DNA from: Berberis thunbergii
Lineage: Eukaryota; Streptophyta; Magnoliopsida; Ranunculales; Berberidaceae
DNA: 64,000 nt
Direction of reading: 5' to 3'
Assembly (NCBI GenBank): GCA_003290165.1
Contig: QNQO01010757.1
Span: 1 to 64,000 of the forward strand
Of the stretch, positions 23,146 to 34,416 are shown piece after piece; positions within the stretch are counted from its first letter, which is position 1; each line of letters begins with the position of its first letter. The position numbers and the translations under genes are program-made. Under the pieces are notes generated by a model that saw only the letters and a program-made list of their open reading frames with translations, searched no databases and had not been told where the DNA came from.

Positions 23146-23786
23146 TGATGCAGGATGATCTGAGTCAAATGATGTTGAGCTGTCATATAGCACATTATCA
23201 GCACTAAGATATCTTAAATTCGCAGATCAGCGCAATGATGGCCGAAAATCATAATCTTTTTTCTAATTTGGCAATTTTGGGTACACTTTAGTATTTTGGC
23301 CATAACTTTGGCTACGAGTATCAGAATCGCACAAACGACCCCAATTCGGAAAACTCTTTTCAACGCACATGTTGTGGTCAATGAGATATGCCCGTTGCAC
23401 ATCTTTTCAAGGCCAAAATCCACCATTTTCCTTTATGAATCAACAAATTTAGTAGTTTTTCTCCTTTATAGTAATATTTCAAATATTGTTTAGGAAGTGA
23501 TTATGAACCATATTTGGGCCAGATTTCTGGCAGTCTATTTCTTTTATTACGAATTTTGTTTTAGCATGATTATTAGGGTTTTGCTATTTTTGAAAATTTT
23601 CTAATAATCACGAGTTTTAGCTATAAAGCCCGGCTTGTAGGTTGATTTTAGAGATACCTTTGATTTGAGTAATTTAATTGACATTAGAGTTATTTCTCTT
23701 TGTTCTTTGGTGAATCTCTTGTATCCGTGCTTGTGAATTGTCTGTTGAACTAGCCCGCAAGATAATCTCTATTATACCCGGCGTCA
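23146..23786 (+). repeat. Composite gypsy, first LTR
   Basis: 641 bp, TGATGCAGG to CCCGGCGTCA, followed by GTTGGTATCAGAGC, the primer-binding site. Confidence 0.92.
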
Positions 23787-23835
23787 GTTGGTATCAGAGC
23801 TTAAACATCTTCTTGGGGTGAGATTTTATCAATTT

Positions 23836-25985
23836 CTATAGATGGTGGTCGTGGTCGTCGCGGGCAGGTTTCGAATGAGGAGCCCCTCACCGTGATCGTA
23901 GCGTTCAAGATGTGATGATTGTGGATTTACAGATGCAAGTTGTAGAGCTAACTCAACGTCTAACGGCGCAGGATTTTGGTAATCGTGAGATGGAAGATTA
24001 CGATTCTGATTCCAGTTTCGAAAACCCGTATCACAATCGTGCTCAATTCTGGGAGCGCCATGGTCAGGGGGATCGTCATGGAAATCTCAGTTTCAAAGTA
24101 GATCTACCCGAGTTTTCTGGGACGTTACCGGCCGAAGGATTCGTGGATTGGTTGAATGAAGTAGAACGTAGTTTTTAGTATAAGGAAGTTCCAGATAATG
24201 TCAAAGTGAAATTGGTTGCCATCAAACTCAGAGGCATAACATCTGCGTGGTGGGAGTAGTTGAAGCGATCGTGCGACAGGCAGGGCCACGCCAAAATCAC
24301 TGATTGGAAAAAGATGAAGGGTCACTTCCTTCCCTTCGGCTACACTCAAACTTTGTTTCAATGACTTTATTCGTTGAGGCAAGGCACAAGATCAGTTGAT
24401 GATTACACGGAGGAGTTCTATCAATTGATAGCCCGTAATGACTTATCTGAGACGGAAGAGCAGACGGGGGCACGATATTTGGGGAGATTACGACAACCCC
24501 TGCAGGATGTCTTCAGCCTTCACTCATTGTAGACCGTTTCTGAAGCCTACCAGCGTGCACTTGGTGTGGAAAAATAACAGAACTGGAAGCCTATGATCAG
24601 AAGTGATCAAAGCGTCGGTCAGTTCGCCCTCAAGAATTTTGTCCTATCTAACAACCACCGCAGAGTAATTCGACTATTAGATGTTTCAGATGTGGTGAAC
24701 AGGGACATAGAGCGACTGAGTGCAGGAAGCCTGCTATTCAAAAGGGCAACAATCTTCTAATTGAGGAAGACATGATAGACGAAATTGAGGAACTTGGAGA
24801 GCCTGTGTATGACAATGATGAAGATAGAGATGTGCTGTATGGAGATGGTCAGGAGACTCTGGTCGTTCGTAAGAGTCTACTAACTCCCAAGGATGATTTA
24901 GGGGACGATTGGTTAAGAACCAATATTTTTCACACGACCTGCACAGTTGCAGATAAAGTATGCAAGATGATCATTGATAGTGGCAGTTGTGAGAACGTCG
25001 TATCTAAAGAAGCTGTCTAGAAATTACAGTTGAAAAATAATCGCCATCCCAAGTCGAACACACCTTTACCTGTACCCAAGGTCCCTTGATTTGATGTTAG
25101 TACGGACTTTGTGTTGGGCTTACCCCATACCCAACGGCTCAGGGATTCTATTTTGGTTGTGGTTGAAAGGTTTTTCAAGATGGCCCATTTTGTAGCTTGC
25201 AGAAAAACAATGGATGCTGCCCGGATCGCCCATTTTTATTTCAAGGAGATTGTGCGTTTACATGGTGTTCCCCGATCCATTACTTCAGATCGTGACACCA
25301 AGTTTATGAGTCATTTCTGGCGGAGTTTATGGGAGAAACTGGGGACGAACTTGAATTTTATCAGTGCCTACCACCCCCAGACGGATGGACAGACCGAAAT
25401 GGTGAACCGCAGTTTGGGGAACCTTTAGAGGATTTGGCAGGCACTAAACCGAAACAGTGGGATTTGGTGTTACCTCAGGCATAATTTTCCTATAAGAGGT
25501 CGAAGAACAGAACGACAAGAATGAGGCCATTTTAGATTGTCTATGGCCAAAATCCATCCGGGGTGCTCAACTTAGCCCCTATTCCACGTGTGGGTCGTTT
25601 GAGTTCTAAGGCAGATGTGATGGCAGAACATCTTTGGGGTATCCATGAGCAGGTGAAGCTGGCCATTCACGAGAGTTATTTCAAGTACAAGGTTCAAGCC
25701 GACAAACAACGTCGTCAGGTACTTTTTTATGTTTTGATTTTGTTTGGGTAGTATTAACATACTGCCCAGTGATCGTTTTCCTGGTGGAGAGTATAATAAG
25801 CTTAAGGAGCGGAAGATTGGACCCTGTGAGATCTTGCAGAAGATCAATGATAATGTCTACAGACTGCGCCTCCCCAGTCATTTGAGGACTTCTGATGTCT
25901 TTAATGTAAAACACCTAAGTCCTTGTTTTGCAGATTCCGATGATGCTATTGTGAACTCGAGGACGAGTTCTTTCCAACCTGGGGC
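23836..25985 (+). pseudogene. Composite gypsy, first internal region, RT deleted
   Basis: Gag is recognisable from the 88-codon open block at 23912-24178 and its continuation past stop codons (AWW..LKRS, FLPFGYTQTLFQ, TEEFYQLIARND). It ends in a CCHC zinc knuckle, CFRCGEQGHRATEC, at about 24690-24731. Protease keeps the active-site context MIIDSGSCENVVS near 24970. At about 25070 the sequence jumps to the integrase core ([24 protein letters not shown]). Relative to the second internal region some 2 kb are missing, joined at a shared ACACCTTTACCTGT-like sequence. RT and RNase H are therefore gone. The tail GPCEILQKINDN...VFNVKHL is the integrase C-terminal end. Confidence 0.9.
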
Positions 25986-25988
25986 GAC

Positions 25989-26634
25989 TGTTGCAGGAAG
26001 ATCCGAGTCAGATGATGTTGAGCTATCAGATAACACGTTATTAACACTAAGATATCTTGAATTAGCAGATCAGCGCAAGGATGGCAGGAACCCAGGAAAT
26101 CATAATCTTTTTTTTAAATTGGCAGTTTTTGATGCGTTTTAGTATTTTGGTCATAACTTTGGCTACGAGTATCAGAATCGAGCAAACGACCCCAATTCGG
26201 AAATACCTTTTCAACGCGCACATCTTGGTGAAAGATCTATGCTCGTTGCACATATTTTCGAGGCTTAAATCCACCATTTTCCTTTTCGTATCCACAAATT
26301 TAGTAGTTTTTCCCCTTTATAATAATATTTCAATTATTGTTTAGGAACTGATTCTGAGTCCAATTTGGGCCATATTTCTGGTAGTCTATTTATTTTATTA
26401 CTTATTTTTTTAGCATGATTATTAGGGTTTTGCTATTTTGGGTAATATTCTAATAATCACGAGTTTTAGCTACAAAGCCTGGCTTGTGGCTTATTTAAGA
26501 GATATCTTTTATTTGAGTAATTTAATTGACATTAGAGTTATTTCTCTGTGCTCTTGGGCGAATCTCTTGTATCATTTCTTGTAAATTGTCTGTTGAACTA
26601 GCCCGCAGGATAATCTTTATTCTGCCCGGCATCA
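25989..26634 (+). repeat. Composite gypsy, middle LTR
   Basis: 646 bp, TGTTGCAGG to CCGGCATCA, shared by both internal regions: the purine-rich GGGGCGAC tract lies on its left and a PBS on its right. Confidence 0.92.
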
Positions 26635-26685
26635 GTTGGTATCAGAGCTTAAGCATCTTCTTGAGTTGAGATTTCATCAGTTTTT

Positions 26686-27893
26686 ATGGCTGGTGGTCAA
26701 GGTCGTGGTCATCACGGGAAGGTTCCGAACGAGGAAGCCCCTCACCGTGATCGTAGCGTTCAGGTTATGATGATTGAGGATTTACATAGGCAAGTTGCAG
26801 AGCAAACCCAATGTCTAACGGCGCAGGATTTCGGTAATCGTGATATGGAAGATCATGATTCTGATTCCTGTTTTGAAAACTCGTATCACAATCGTGCTCG
26901 ATTCTGGGAGCGTCGTGGTCGGGAGGATCGTCGTGGAAATCTCGGCTTCAAAGTAGATCTACCCGAGTTTTCTAAGACGTTACGGGCCGAAGGATTCGAG
27001 GATTGGTTGAATGAAGTAGAACATATTTTTTAGTGTAAGGAAGTTCCAAATCATGTCAAAGTGAAATTGGTTGCCATCAAACTCAAATACAGAGCATCTG
27101 CGTGGTGGGATCAGTTGAAGCGATCACGCGACAGGCAAGGCCAGGCCAAGATCATTGATTGGGAAAAGATGAAGAAGAAGATGAAGGGTTTCTTGCTTCC
27201 TTTCGGCTACACTCAAACTTTGTTTCAACAACTTCATTCGTTGAAACAAGGCACGAGATCAGTTGATGATTACACATAGGAGTTTTATCAATTGGTAGCC
27301 CATAATGTCTTATCTGAGACGGAAGAGCAGATGGTGGCATGATATTTGGAGCGATTATGACAACCCCTGCAGGATGTCCGCAGCCTTCACTCACTGTGGA
27401 CTTTCTGAAGACTACCAGCGTGCATTTGCTGTGGGAAAACAGCAGAATAGGAAGCCTATGATCAGAAGTGATCAAAGCAGTCGACCAGTTCGCCTTCAAG
27501 AATTTCGTCCTACCTAACAACCACCACAGAGTAATTCTACTATCATATGTTTCAGATGTGGTGAACAGAGACATAGAGCGACTGAGTGCAGGAAGCCTGC
27601 TATTCTGAAGGGCAACAATCTACTGATTGAGGAAGACGTGGCAGACGAAATTAAGGAACTTGGAGAGCCTATGTATGACGATGATGACGATGGAGATGTG
27701 ATGTATGGAGATGGTCATGATACTTTGGTCGTTCGTAAGAGTCTACTAACTCCCAACAATGATTTAGGGGATGATTGGTTAAGAACCAATATTTTCCACA
27801 CAACCTGCACAGTTGCAGATAAAGTCTGGAAGATGATCATTGACAGTGACAATTTTGAGAACGTCGTGTCTGAAGATGATGTTCAAACATTGT
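26686..27893 (+). pseudogene. Composite gypsy, second internal region: gag and protease
   Basis: The open start at 26686 (MAGGQGRGHHG) is the probable gag start and runs 115 codons to a TAG. Reading continues through AWWDQLKRSRDRQG and the zinc knuckle CFRCGEQRHRATEC near 27555-27600. The protease block has changed to MIIDSDNFENVVS: the DSG catalytic triplet is DSD, which should abolish activity. Stops occur at several positions, most of them TAG. Confidence 0.9.
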
Positions 27894-28139
27894 AGTTGAA
27901 GACAGATCGTCATCCCTAGCCGTACAAATTATCATGGCTGAATAAAGGCAGTGAGGTAACAGTAGATAGGCGATGCCTAGTGTCTTTTTCGATTGGCAGC
28001 AAATACTTTGATAATGCTTGGTGTGATGTTGTATCTATGGATGTTTGTCACGTATTGTTAGGCAGACCTTGGCAGTATGATCGTAGTGTTATTCATGATG
28101 GGCGGAAAATATATATTCCCTTAGCATTAAAGGGAAGAA

Positions 28140-30929
28140 GATTGTGTTGGCACCTCGTCGGAAAGGAACCACTCCTACCCCGGTAGCCACTAATACTAAC
28201 CTGCTTTCTAGATCCAGGTTTTTATATGAGATGGATCGTGGAGATGTGATCTATGCTTTGCTACCTTGTGGGAATAGTGCAGCCAATGTGAATTTAGATT
28301 TGCCAGCAGAGGTGCAGCAGCTTTTTGCATAGTTTTCTAACCTGATGCCAGAGGAACTTCCTCCTGGGCTACTGCCTATGCAGGATATTCAGCATCAGAT
28401 CGACCTTGTTCCGGGGTCCAGATTTCCTAATCGGCCGGCTTATCGCCTCAGTCCTAAGGAATTTGAAGAGCTGCAGCGACAGGTGGTAGAGTTATTGGAA
28501 TGGGGCTACATCTGTGAGAGTATGAGCCCATGTTAAGTACCTGCTCTACTAGTGTCAAAAAAAGATGGCTCTAGGCGTATATGTGTTGATAGCAGGGCAA
28601 TCAACAGGATTACAGTGAAATACAAGTTTCCAATTCCCCGCCTGGATGATATATTAGACCAGCTGTCCGGATCTAAGGTCTTCTAAAAAATTGACCTTAA
28701 AAGCGGAGACCACCAGATCAGAATAAGGCCTGGAGATGAGTGGGAGATAGCATTTAAGACACATAATGGGTTGTATGAGTAGATGGTCATGCCTTTTGGC
28801 CTGTCCAATGCACCCAGTACATTTATGAGATTTATGCATCAGGTTTTACGGCCTTTCATGATAAAATTCGTTGTAGTTTACTTCGACGACATCCTCATTT
28901 ATAGTCTGACATGGGCGTCACATTTTGATCACCTTCGTGTTGTTTTTGATAATTTGAGGATGGAGCGCATGTTTGTCAATCAGAAAAAGTGTTCTTTCTT
29001 CACTACTTCTGTTACTTTTCCTGGTTTTGTTGTGTCTACTGATGGTGTTCATGAAGATCAATCGAAAATAGATGCAGTCTTGAAGTGGCCCAAACCAAAA
29101 ACCTTACACGATGTCAGACGTTTCCATGGATTGGCGTCCTTCTACCGTCGGTTCATCAGAAACTTCAGCACTCTGATTGCTCCTATCACAGAGTGCCTCA
29201 AGGGACGTGATTTATAGTGGTTCGAGGAGGCGAAAGCCAGTTTTCAACTGGTCAAGCAGAAGATGACAGAAGCACCAGCTTTGGCACTTCCTGATTTTGA
29301 AAAGGTGTTTGAGGTAAATTGTGATGCATCTGGGGTTGGCATTGGTGGTATTCTGAGTGAGGAAGGATGCCCAATAGCTTTTTTTAGTGAGAAGCTATCA
29401 GGATCAAAGAATAATTATTCCACCTATGATATGGAGTTTTATGCCATAGTTCAGTCCCTGAAGCATTGGCGTCACTACCTAGTACATAAGGAGTTTATTC
29501 TTGTTACTGATCATGAGACCCTGAAGTACATCAATGGCCAACACTAGATGAGTCGACGACATGCCAAGTGGGTGGCATACTTGTAGGAGTTCAAGTTTGC
29601 GCTGAGGCACCAAGCAGAAAGTCTGAATCGTGCCGCAAATGCACTGAGACGACGTACGTTACTCCTCACCACCATGAGCACTAGAGTTGCAGGATTTGAG
29701 GTTTTCTCTGATATGTATGTTGCAGATCCTTCATTCGGGAGGATAATTCAAGAGGTAACTGATGGTCAACGACATGACTTTATTTTGCATAATGGTTATC
29801 TGTTTCGTGGATTACAGTTGTGCATTCCAGATTGTTCACTAAGCCAGCAGATTATTCATGAACTTCATAATGAGGGTCACTTTGGGAGAGATAAGACGTT
29901 GGCCTTGATCTCTTCTTCCTATTATTGACCCAAATTGACTAGTGATGCGGCTCATTATGTGGAGCGTTGTTATGTATGTTAGCGGTCCAAAGAAGTTCTT
30001 ACTAATGTGGGCATGTACGCACCTTTACCTGTGCCTGAGGTCCCTTGATTTGATGTCAGTATGGACTTTTTGTTGGGCTTACCCCGTATCCAACGGGCCT
30101 GGGATTCTATTTTGGTTGTGGTTGACAAGTTTTCCAAGATTACCCATTTTGTAGCTTGCAGAAAAACAATGGATGATGCCTTGATCGCCCATCTTTATTT
30201 CAAGGAGATTGTGCGTTTACATGGTGTTTTCCGATCCATTACTTTAGATCGTGACACCAAGTTCATGAGTCATTTCTGGAGGAGTTTATGGGAGAAGCTG
30301 TGGACGAACTTGAATTTTAGCAGCGCTTACCACCCCATACGGATGGACAGACCGAGGTGGTGAACCGCAGTTTGGGGAACCTTTTGAGGAGTTTGGCAGG
30401 CACTAAACCGAAACAGTGGGATTTGGCGTTACCTCAGGCAGAATTTGCCTATAACAAGTCGAAGAACAAAGCCATGGGAATGGGCCCATTTGAGATTGTC
30501 TATGGCCAGAATCCATCCGAGGTGCTCGACTTAGCACCTATTCCACGTGTGGGTCGTTTGAGTTCGAAGGCAGATGCGATGGCAGAACATCTTCAAGGTA
30601 TCCATAAGCAGGTGAAACTGGCCTTTCACGAGACTAATTCCAAATACAAGGTTCAAGCCGACAGTCACCGTCGTCAGGTACTTTTTGATGTTGGTGATTT
30701 TGTTTGGGCAGTATTAACCCGTGATCATTTTCCTGTTAGAGAATATAATAAGCTTAAGGAGCAGAAGATTGGACCCTGTGAGATCTTGCAGAAGATCAAT
30801 GATAATGCCTATAGACTGCGCCTCCCCAGTCATTCGAGGACTTTTGATGTCTTTAATGTAAAGCACCTGAGTCATTGTTTTGCAGATTTCGATGATGCTA
30901 TTGTGAACTCGATGACGAGTTCTTTCTAA
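28140..30929 (+). pseudogene. Composite gypsy, second internal region: RT, RNase H, integrase
   Basis: RT landmarks follow in order: LLPMQDIQHQIDLVPGS (28370), [18 protein letters not shown] (28553), [27 protein letters not shown] (28789) and the active site YFDDILIYS (28880). RNase H is at 29300-29650 ([14 protein letters not shown], ending AESLNRAANAL). Integrase has an HHCC zinc motif at 29860-29975 (H...H then CYVC), the catalytic core starting MDFLLGLP (30061), and the C-terminal tail GPCEILQKINDNAYRLRLP...VFNVKHL. No chromodomain is visible after it. At least nine in-frame stops or shifts are present, so this is a dead copy. Confidence 0.92.
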
Positions 30930-30940
30930 CCCGGGGAGAC

Positions 30941-31573
30941 TGATGCAGGAGGATCTGAGTCAGATGAAGCTGAGCTCTTAGATAGCACGTTATTAGCACT
31001 AAGATATCTTGAATTAGCAGATCAGCGCAAGGATGGCAGAAAATCATAATTTGTTTCCCTAATTTGGCAGTTTTGGGTGCGTTTTAGTATTTTGGCCATA
31101 ACTTTGGCTACGAGTATCAGAATCGTGCAAACAACTCCAATTTGGAAAACTCTTTTCAATGCGCACGTCGTGGTCAAAGAGTTATGTTTGTTGCACATAT
31201 TTTCGATGAAAATATTTACCATTTTCCTTTTCAAATCTACAAATTTAGCAGTTTTTTTTCCATTTATAGTAATATTTCAATTATTGTTTAGGAAGTGATT
31301 CTAAACACAATTTGGGCCAGATTTCTGGCTTCTATTTCTTTTATTACGTATTTTGTTTTACATGATTATTAGGGTTTTGCTGTTTTTGGTAAAATTCTAA
31401 TAATCACGAGTTTTAGCTATAAAGCCCGGCTTGTGGGCTGATTTTAGAGATACCTTTAATTTAATTGACATTAGAGTTATTTCTTTGTGTTCTTGGGAAA
31501 ATCTCTTGTATCATTCTTTGTGAATTGTTTGTTGAACTAGCCCGCGGGATAATCTCTATTCTGCTCGGCGTCA
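30941..31573 (+). repeat. Composite gypsy, third LTR
   Basis: 633 bp, TGATGCAGG to CTCGGCGTCA, preceded by the purine-rich CCGGGGAGAC and followed by the target duplication ACATG. Confidence 0.92.
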
Positions 31574-31578
31574 ACATG

Positions 31579-32164
31579 TCACCATACCGACTAACTAAGG
31601 GGGAGTAGCTGATGATACATCAAAATAAACTAAGCATCACGGCCGTACATGTGGCATAAAGCCCCATCACGATAATACAACGCCCGATCCATTGAGCCGG
31701 CTCATAAAGCCCAAAAGGATTGAAGACAATTATAGAGGTCTGGAATAGGCCCACCTCTAAGTAAGCGTAAGCGGGATCCGAATCTAGGCCCAAACGAATC
31801 CAAGCCTGTTATACGTTATCTCATAAAGAATAAGAACGTTACACCAATAAGAGCCGTGGAGGGACCTACGCCTCCGCAAACGCATTTCCATTAAGGATGA
31901 GACTGTTATAGAGACATCTCCTTCTGTTGCGCCTCACATGCTTAAGTCACGTAGTGAGTTAACTACGACCATTATAAAAGGTAAATGAACTTTCGACAAA
32001 GGTATGCAACTTTAACTGGGTTTTGTTCAAATTTAATTCCTTCTTCCAACAGAGTTACTGACTTAAGCATTGGAGTGCCTACGGCCACCAAAAATGTAGT
32101 CTTTGGAAGTTTAACAGTGGTTTTGCAGGTCAAACTCGCAAGATGACGATTTTTGGACGCATCA
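31579..32164 (+). repeat. Polypurine tract and 3' LTR of the Tat-like element
   Basis: The tract AAGGGGGAGTAGC (31597-31609) immediately precedes the LTR, 31610-32164 (555 bp), which runs TGATGATACATC to GGACGCATCA. The same tract and LTR junction occur in reverse complement at 55050-55075. Confidence 0.9.
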
Positions 32165-32599
32165 ATAATGAATATTAAATAAATAAGTTTGGGACGGGAG
32201 GGGATGGACGAGATTGAAAATCTTCCTCCCGATCTCATTATACTCTAGAACGGGACGGGATCGTGATGAGTTTGATCAATCCTAAAAGGACCCCAAAAAA
32301 TTGGGAAGGGATCAGGATCACGGATGGGATGCCCACCCTAAATTAAAACCAATGAAAATTTCTACTTTTTCACATTTTAGATTAGTTATAGGACGATTAT
32401 TCTTTTAGAAAATAAAGATAAATGATGTTTTGAGTTAGTTTTGCACTATGAGTTATGTAATTCAAGATTTAGTACATGCTAATCTCGTCTCGAACCCGTT
32501 TGGAAAGTCAGGATAAAGTCTATCCCATCTCGATCCCGAACAAATGGGATGACATATAAATGAGATCGATCCCATCTCGTGCCCACCTCTAGTTTGAGC

Positions 32600-32841
32600 T
32601 AAAAAGATCTTACTTTCATCATTACAAATATAAAGATTTAGGGTGAGAACAAAACAATTGTTCTCTCTAGGACATGGATTTCAATCAGTTCAAATGGAAT
32701 GAGCTTATCATACGCAAGTGGTTACAGGTGAAAAAGAGTATAGATGGAGCATTATTCAATATAATATTGGATATCGTTATTTGATTAAACAAAAAGCAAA
32801 GGAACATAAAACCAGTTCTTCTATATTGTTTGATCTCTTTC
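32600..32841. other. Unassigned sequence between hAT A and the CACTA element
   Basis: 242 bp with no gene or repeat I recognise. It is the original DNA into which hAT A and the CACTA element inserted independently. Confidence 0.5.
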
Positions 32842-32869
32842 CACTACTACAAATATTAGCTTAGGTAAT

Positions 32870-33130
32870 GCCACTTAGATAGCGCTTTTTTAAAGAGCTA
32901 TCCAAGTGGGCACTAGGATAGCGCTTATTTGTCTTAAAAAATAAAAAAAATAAAAAAAACACTACAATAGCGCTTTTAATTTTTTTTTCAGTTAAGCGCT
33001 ATCTTAGTTATGTCTTAGATAGCGCTTTAAAAAACGCTATGGGAAAAAACGTTACCAAAACTACCATAGCGCTTTTAAAGTGCTTGCATAGCGCTTCCGA
33101 AGCGCTATGTTAATTACATTTAGGATAGCG
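32870..33130. repeat. Left subterminal AGCGCT repeats of the CACTA element
   Basis: About eight copies of ATAGCGCTTT-like words in both orientations occur here, several pairing as hairpins (for example CATAGCGCTTCCGAAGCGCTATG at about 33084-33106). In CACTA elements subterminal repeats are transposase-binding sites. A pyrimidine-rich leader-like stretch follows at 33160-33300. Confidence 0.85.
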
Positions 33131-33185
33131 CTCTCGATCTAACCTAGAAGGGAGAACAACGCCTCCAATCTCTCGTCCCCCCTCT

Positions 33186-33529
33186 GTGCATAGCTCTGCC
33201 TCCCTCTCTCTCGCCCTGCTCCCTATCTCCATTGCTCTCACTCTCTCCATTGCTCTCCCTGCCTCCCTCACTCCACCGCTCTCACTCTCTCTCGCATTCG
33301 AGCTTTGGCTCTTTCTCGACGGAGCGTTGTTACTGGCTTTCTCGATCAAACACTTTGCAAGCAATCAAAACCAATCAATCTCTCCCCTTTCTTCTTCGTC
33401 AACCTCCGAAACAGTTCTCCACCGAACCAGAGAACCCGCCACAGAAGACGGATTTAGCCGACCCAGAGAACCAGAAGAATCGATACCCACACTCAGCAAT
33501 CGACCCCATTCTTCAATCTTCAAGCAATG
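33186..33529 (+). pseudogene. Captured 5' leader or first exon, unidentified
   Basis: A CT-rich leader-like stretch with an open frame (115 codons from 33186, running past 33529) ends at AATG|GTAACT, a good splice donor. The next acceptor is at 33631. The composition fits a captured 5' UTR and first exon. The encoded serine- and leucine-rich peptide is low complexity and not a recognisable protein. Confidence 0.4.
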
Positions 33530-33631
33530 GTAACTTTCTACCCGAACTAGGGTTAGGGTTTATTGCATTTGGGAATTAAAAACTTTGGGTTTTGATTGGA
33601 ATGTAAATTTTTTGTGTCTTTTGTTGTGTAG

Positions 33632-34078
33632 AAGCGATCTATGGGAAACTGACTGGAATTGGGAAGCATACGTTGAAGACGGACATTGTTGATATGCTTG
33701 AAGGCTGTGCTTTGAGTCCTATGGACATTCGAGTCGATTACAATCGATATTTCAATCCACAAGGAATGTATGTATTCTTATGTGAATAAATTACTTGAAG
33801 TTTGAATCTCATGGATGCATTGTTTGATTGAATAATTCATGTATTGTGAATGGATTCAGGGTTCTGCAGTTCCAGTCTCGCAAGGCATTTGATACTGCCA
33901 TAAGGTTGATTCGAGGGAAGGGTCAGATGTTTCGGCTGAAAAAGGTGATGCTTGTTTCGGATTTGGGTTCGATACTTCTGATTCATGGTGTGTACTTCTG
34001 TATGAATGAATAAACTGTTTTATTGTATTTCAGGTGGACCGTAGCATGTGGGAAATTACAACTTATGAAGGAAAAACC
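33632..34078 (+). pseudogene. Captured exons of an RNA-binding-like plant gene
   Basis: Three exon pieces have GT-AG borders: 33632-33767 (IYGKLTGIGKHTLKTDIVD, LEGCALSPMDIRVDYNR), 33860-33944 (VLQFQSRKAFDTAIRLIRG, KGQMFRLKK) and 34034-34078 (VDRSMWEITTYEGKT). Together they look like part of one conserved plant protein with an RNA-recognition-like fold. I remember the family only vaguely and do not name it. The fragment has no start or end and no domain is complete. Direction matches the other captured pieces. Confidence 0.6.
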
Positions 34079-34416
34079 GTAAGTCATAGTATTTTATGAT
34101 GTTAGTTGTTTTATTTTCTTGTTATGGATTTAGTTGGGTATTTTATCTTATTGATATCGTATCGATGTCCAGTACTCACCTCACACAAAGATTTATTTAT
34201 TTACTATACGGGAAAGATCGGGTGCCAGGCTGGCATGATGCGTTGGATCTTTGCAAGTTGGTAGGATGGTCATTGGCATTTAGAGTTTGTTATTGCATTT
34301 TGAACTTGCAAATTGTTATTTGAACTTGCAAACCATTTTGAAATTGCAATTCCTGTATTTTTCAAGCCTCCCTGTGGTACTTAATTTGTTATTTGAATTC
34401 TGCTTGTTTCATCTAG

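Larger units (their letters stand above)
23146..31573 (+). mobile_element. Ty3/gypsy composite: three LTRs, two internal regions
   Basis: LTRs lie at 23146-23786, 25989-26634 and 30941-31573 in the same orientation, with two internal regions between them. The array as a whole is flanked by a perfect 5 bp duplication, ACATG (23141-23145 and 31574-31578), so the outer LTRs come from one integration. Each internal region begins with a methionine-initiator-type PBS (TTGGTATCAGAGC, about 23788 and 26636). The first internal region is deleted between protease and integrase; the second has gag, protease, RT, RNase H and integrase in gypsy order. Both carry many stop codons. It lies only 32 bp before the 3' LTR of the Tat-like host element. 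Confidence 0.92.
13303..32164 (+). mobile_element. Tat-like Ty3/gypsy element with nested insertions
   Basis: The 5' LTR (13303-13859) and 3' LTR (31610-32164) are flanked by a perfect 5 bp duplication, ATAAT (13298-13302 and 32165-32169), inside hAT element B. A PBS-like sequence begins at 13861 (TTTGGCGCCCTCCGTGGGGA) and a polypurine tract precedes the 3' LTR (AAGGGGGAGTAGC, 31597-31609). In order it holds a decayed gag, no recognisable pol, a tandem-repeat array, and antisense ORF remnants. Three later insertions sit inside it: a miniature LTR element (17273-18146), a solo LTR (20377-22808) and a composite gypsy element (23146-31573). Without these the element is about 7.1 kb. The antisense ORF between the pol position and the 3' LTR is a known feature of the Tat lineage. 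It is non-autonomous. Confidence 0.9.
12688..32340. mobile_element. hAT element B, inserted in element A
   Basis: Left terminus is TAGGGGTGGGCAC at 12688 and right terminus is TGCCCACCCTA ending at 32340. The flanking 8-mers are ATTAGAAC (12680-12687) and ATTAAAAC (32342-32349), one mismatch, with one extra A at the right junction. Own sequence is 12688-13302 and 32165-32340, about 790 bp. Element B aligns to element A in reverse complement over both arms (for example the AAACTTTAGTTTGAATATTT block near 12650 and its complement near 13155-13190). It was itself split by the Tat-like gypsy element. Confidence 0.82.
12365..32591. mobile_element. hAT element A, outermost shell of the nest
   Basis: Left terminus TAGGTGTGGGCA (12365) and right terminus TGCCCACCTCTA (ending 32591) are flanked by a perfect 8 bp duplication, GTTTGAGC (12357-12364 and 32592-32599). 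Only 12365-12687 and 32341-32591 (about 570 bp in total) belong to this element; everything between is a later insertion. Both arms have GGGATGGGAT/ATCCCATCCC subterminal motifs. There is no transposase. It is a non-autonomous hAT of the same family as element B, which inserted into it in opposite orientation. Confidence 0.88.

Noticed and set aside
33186..33579. Serine/leucine-rich ORFs as a real protein
   Set aside because: Pyrimidine-rich leader sequence reads open in several frames; composition, not homology, explains them.
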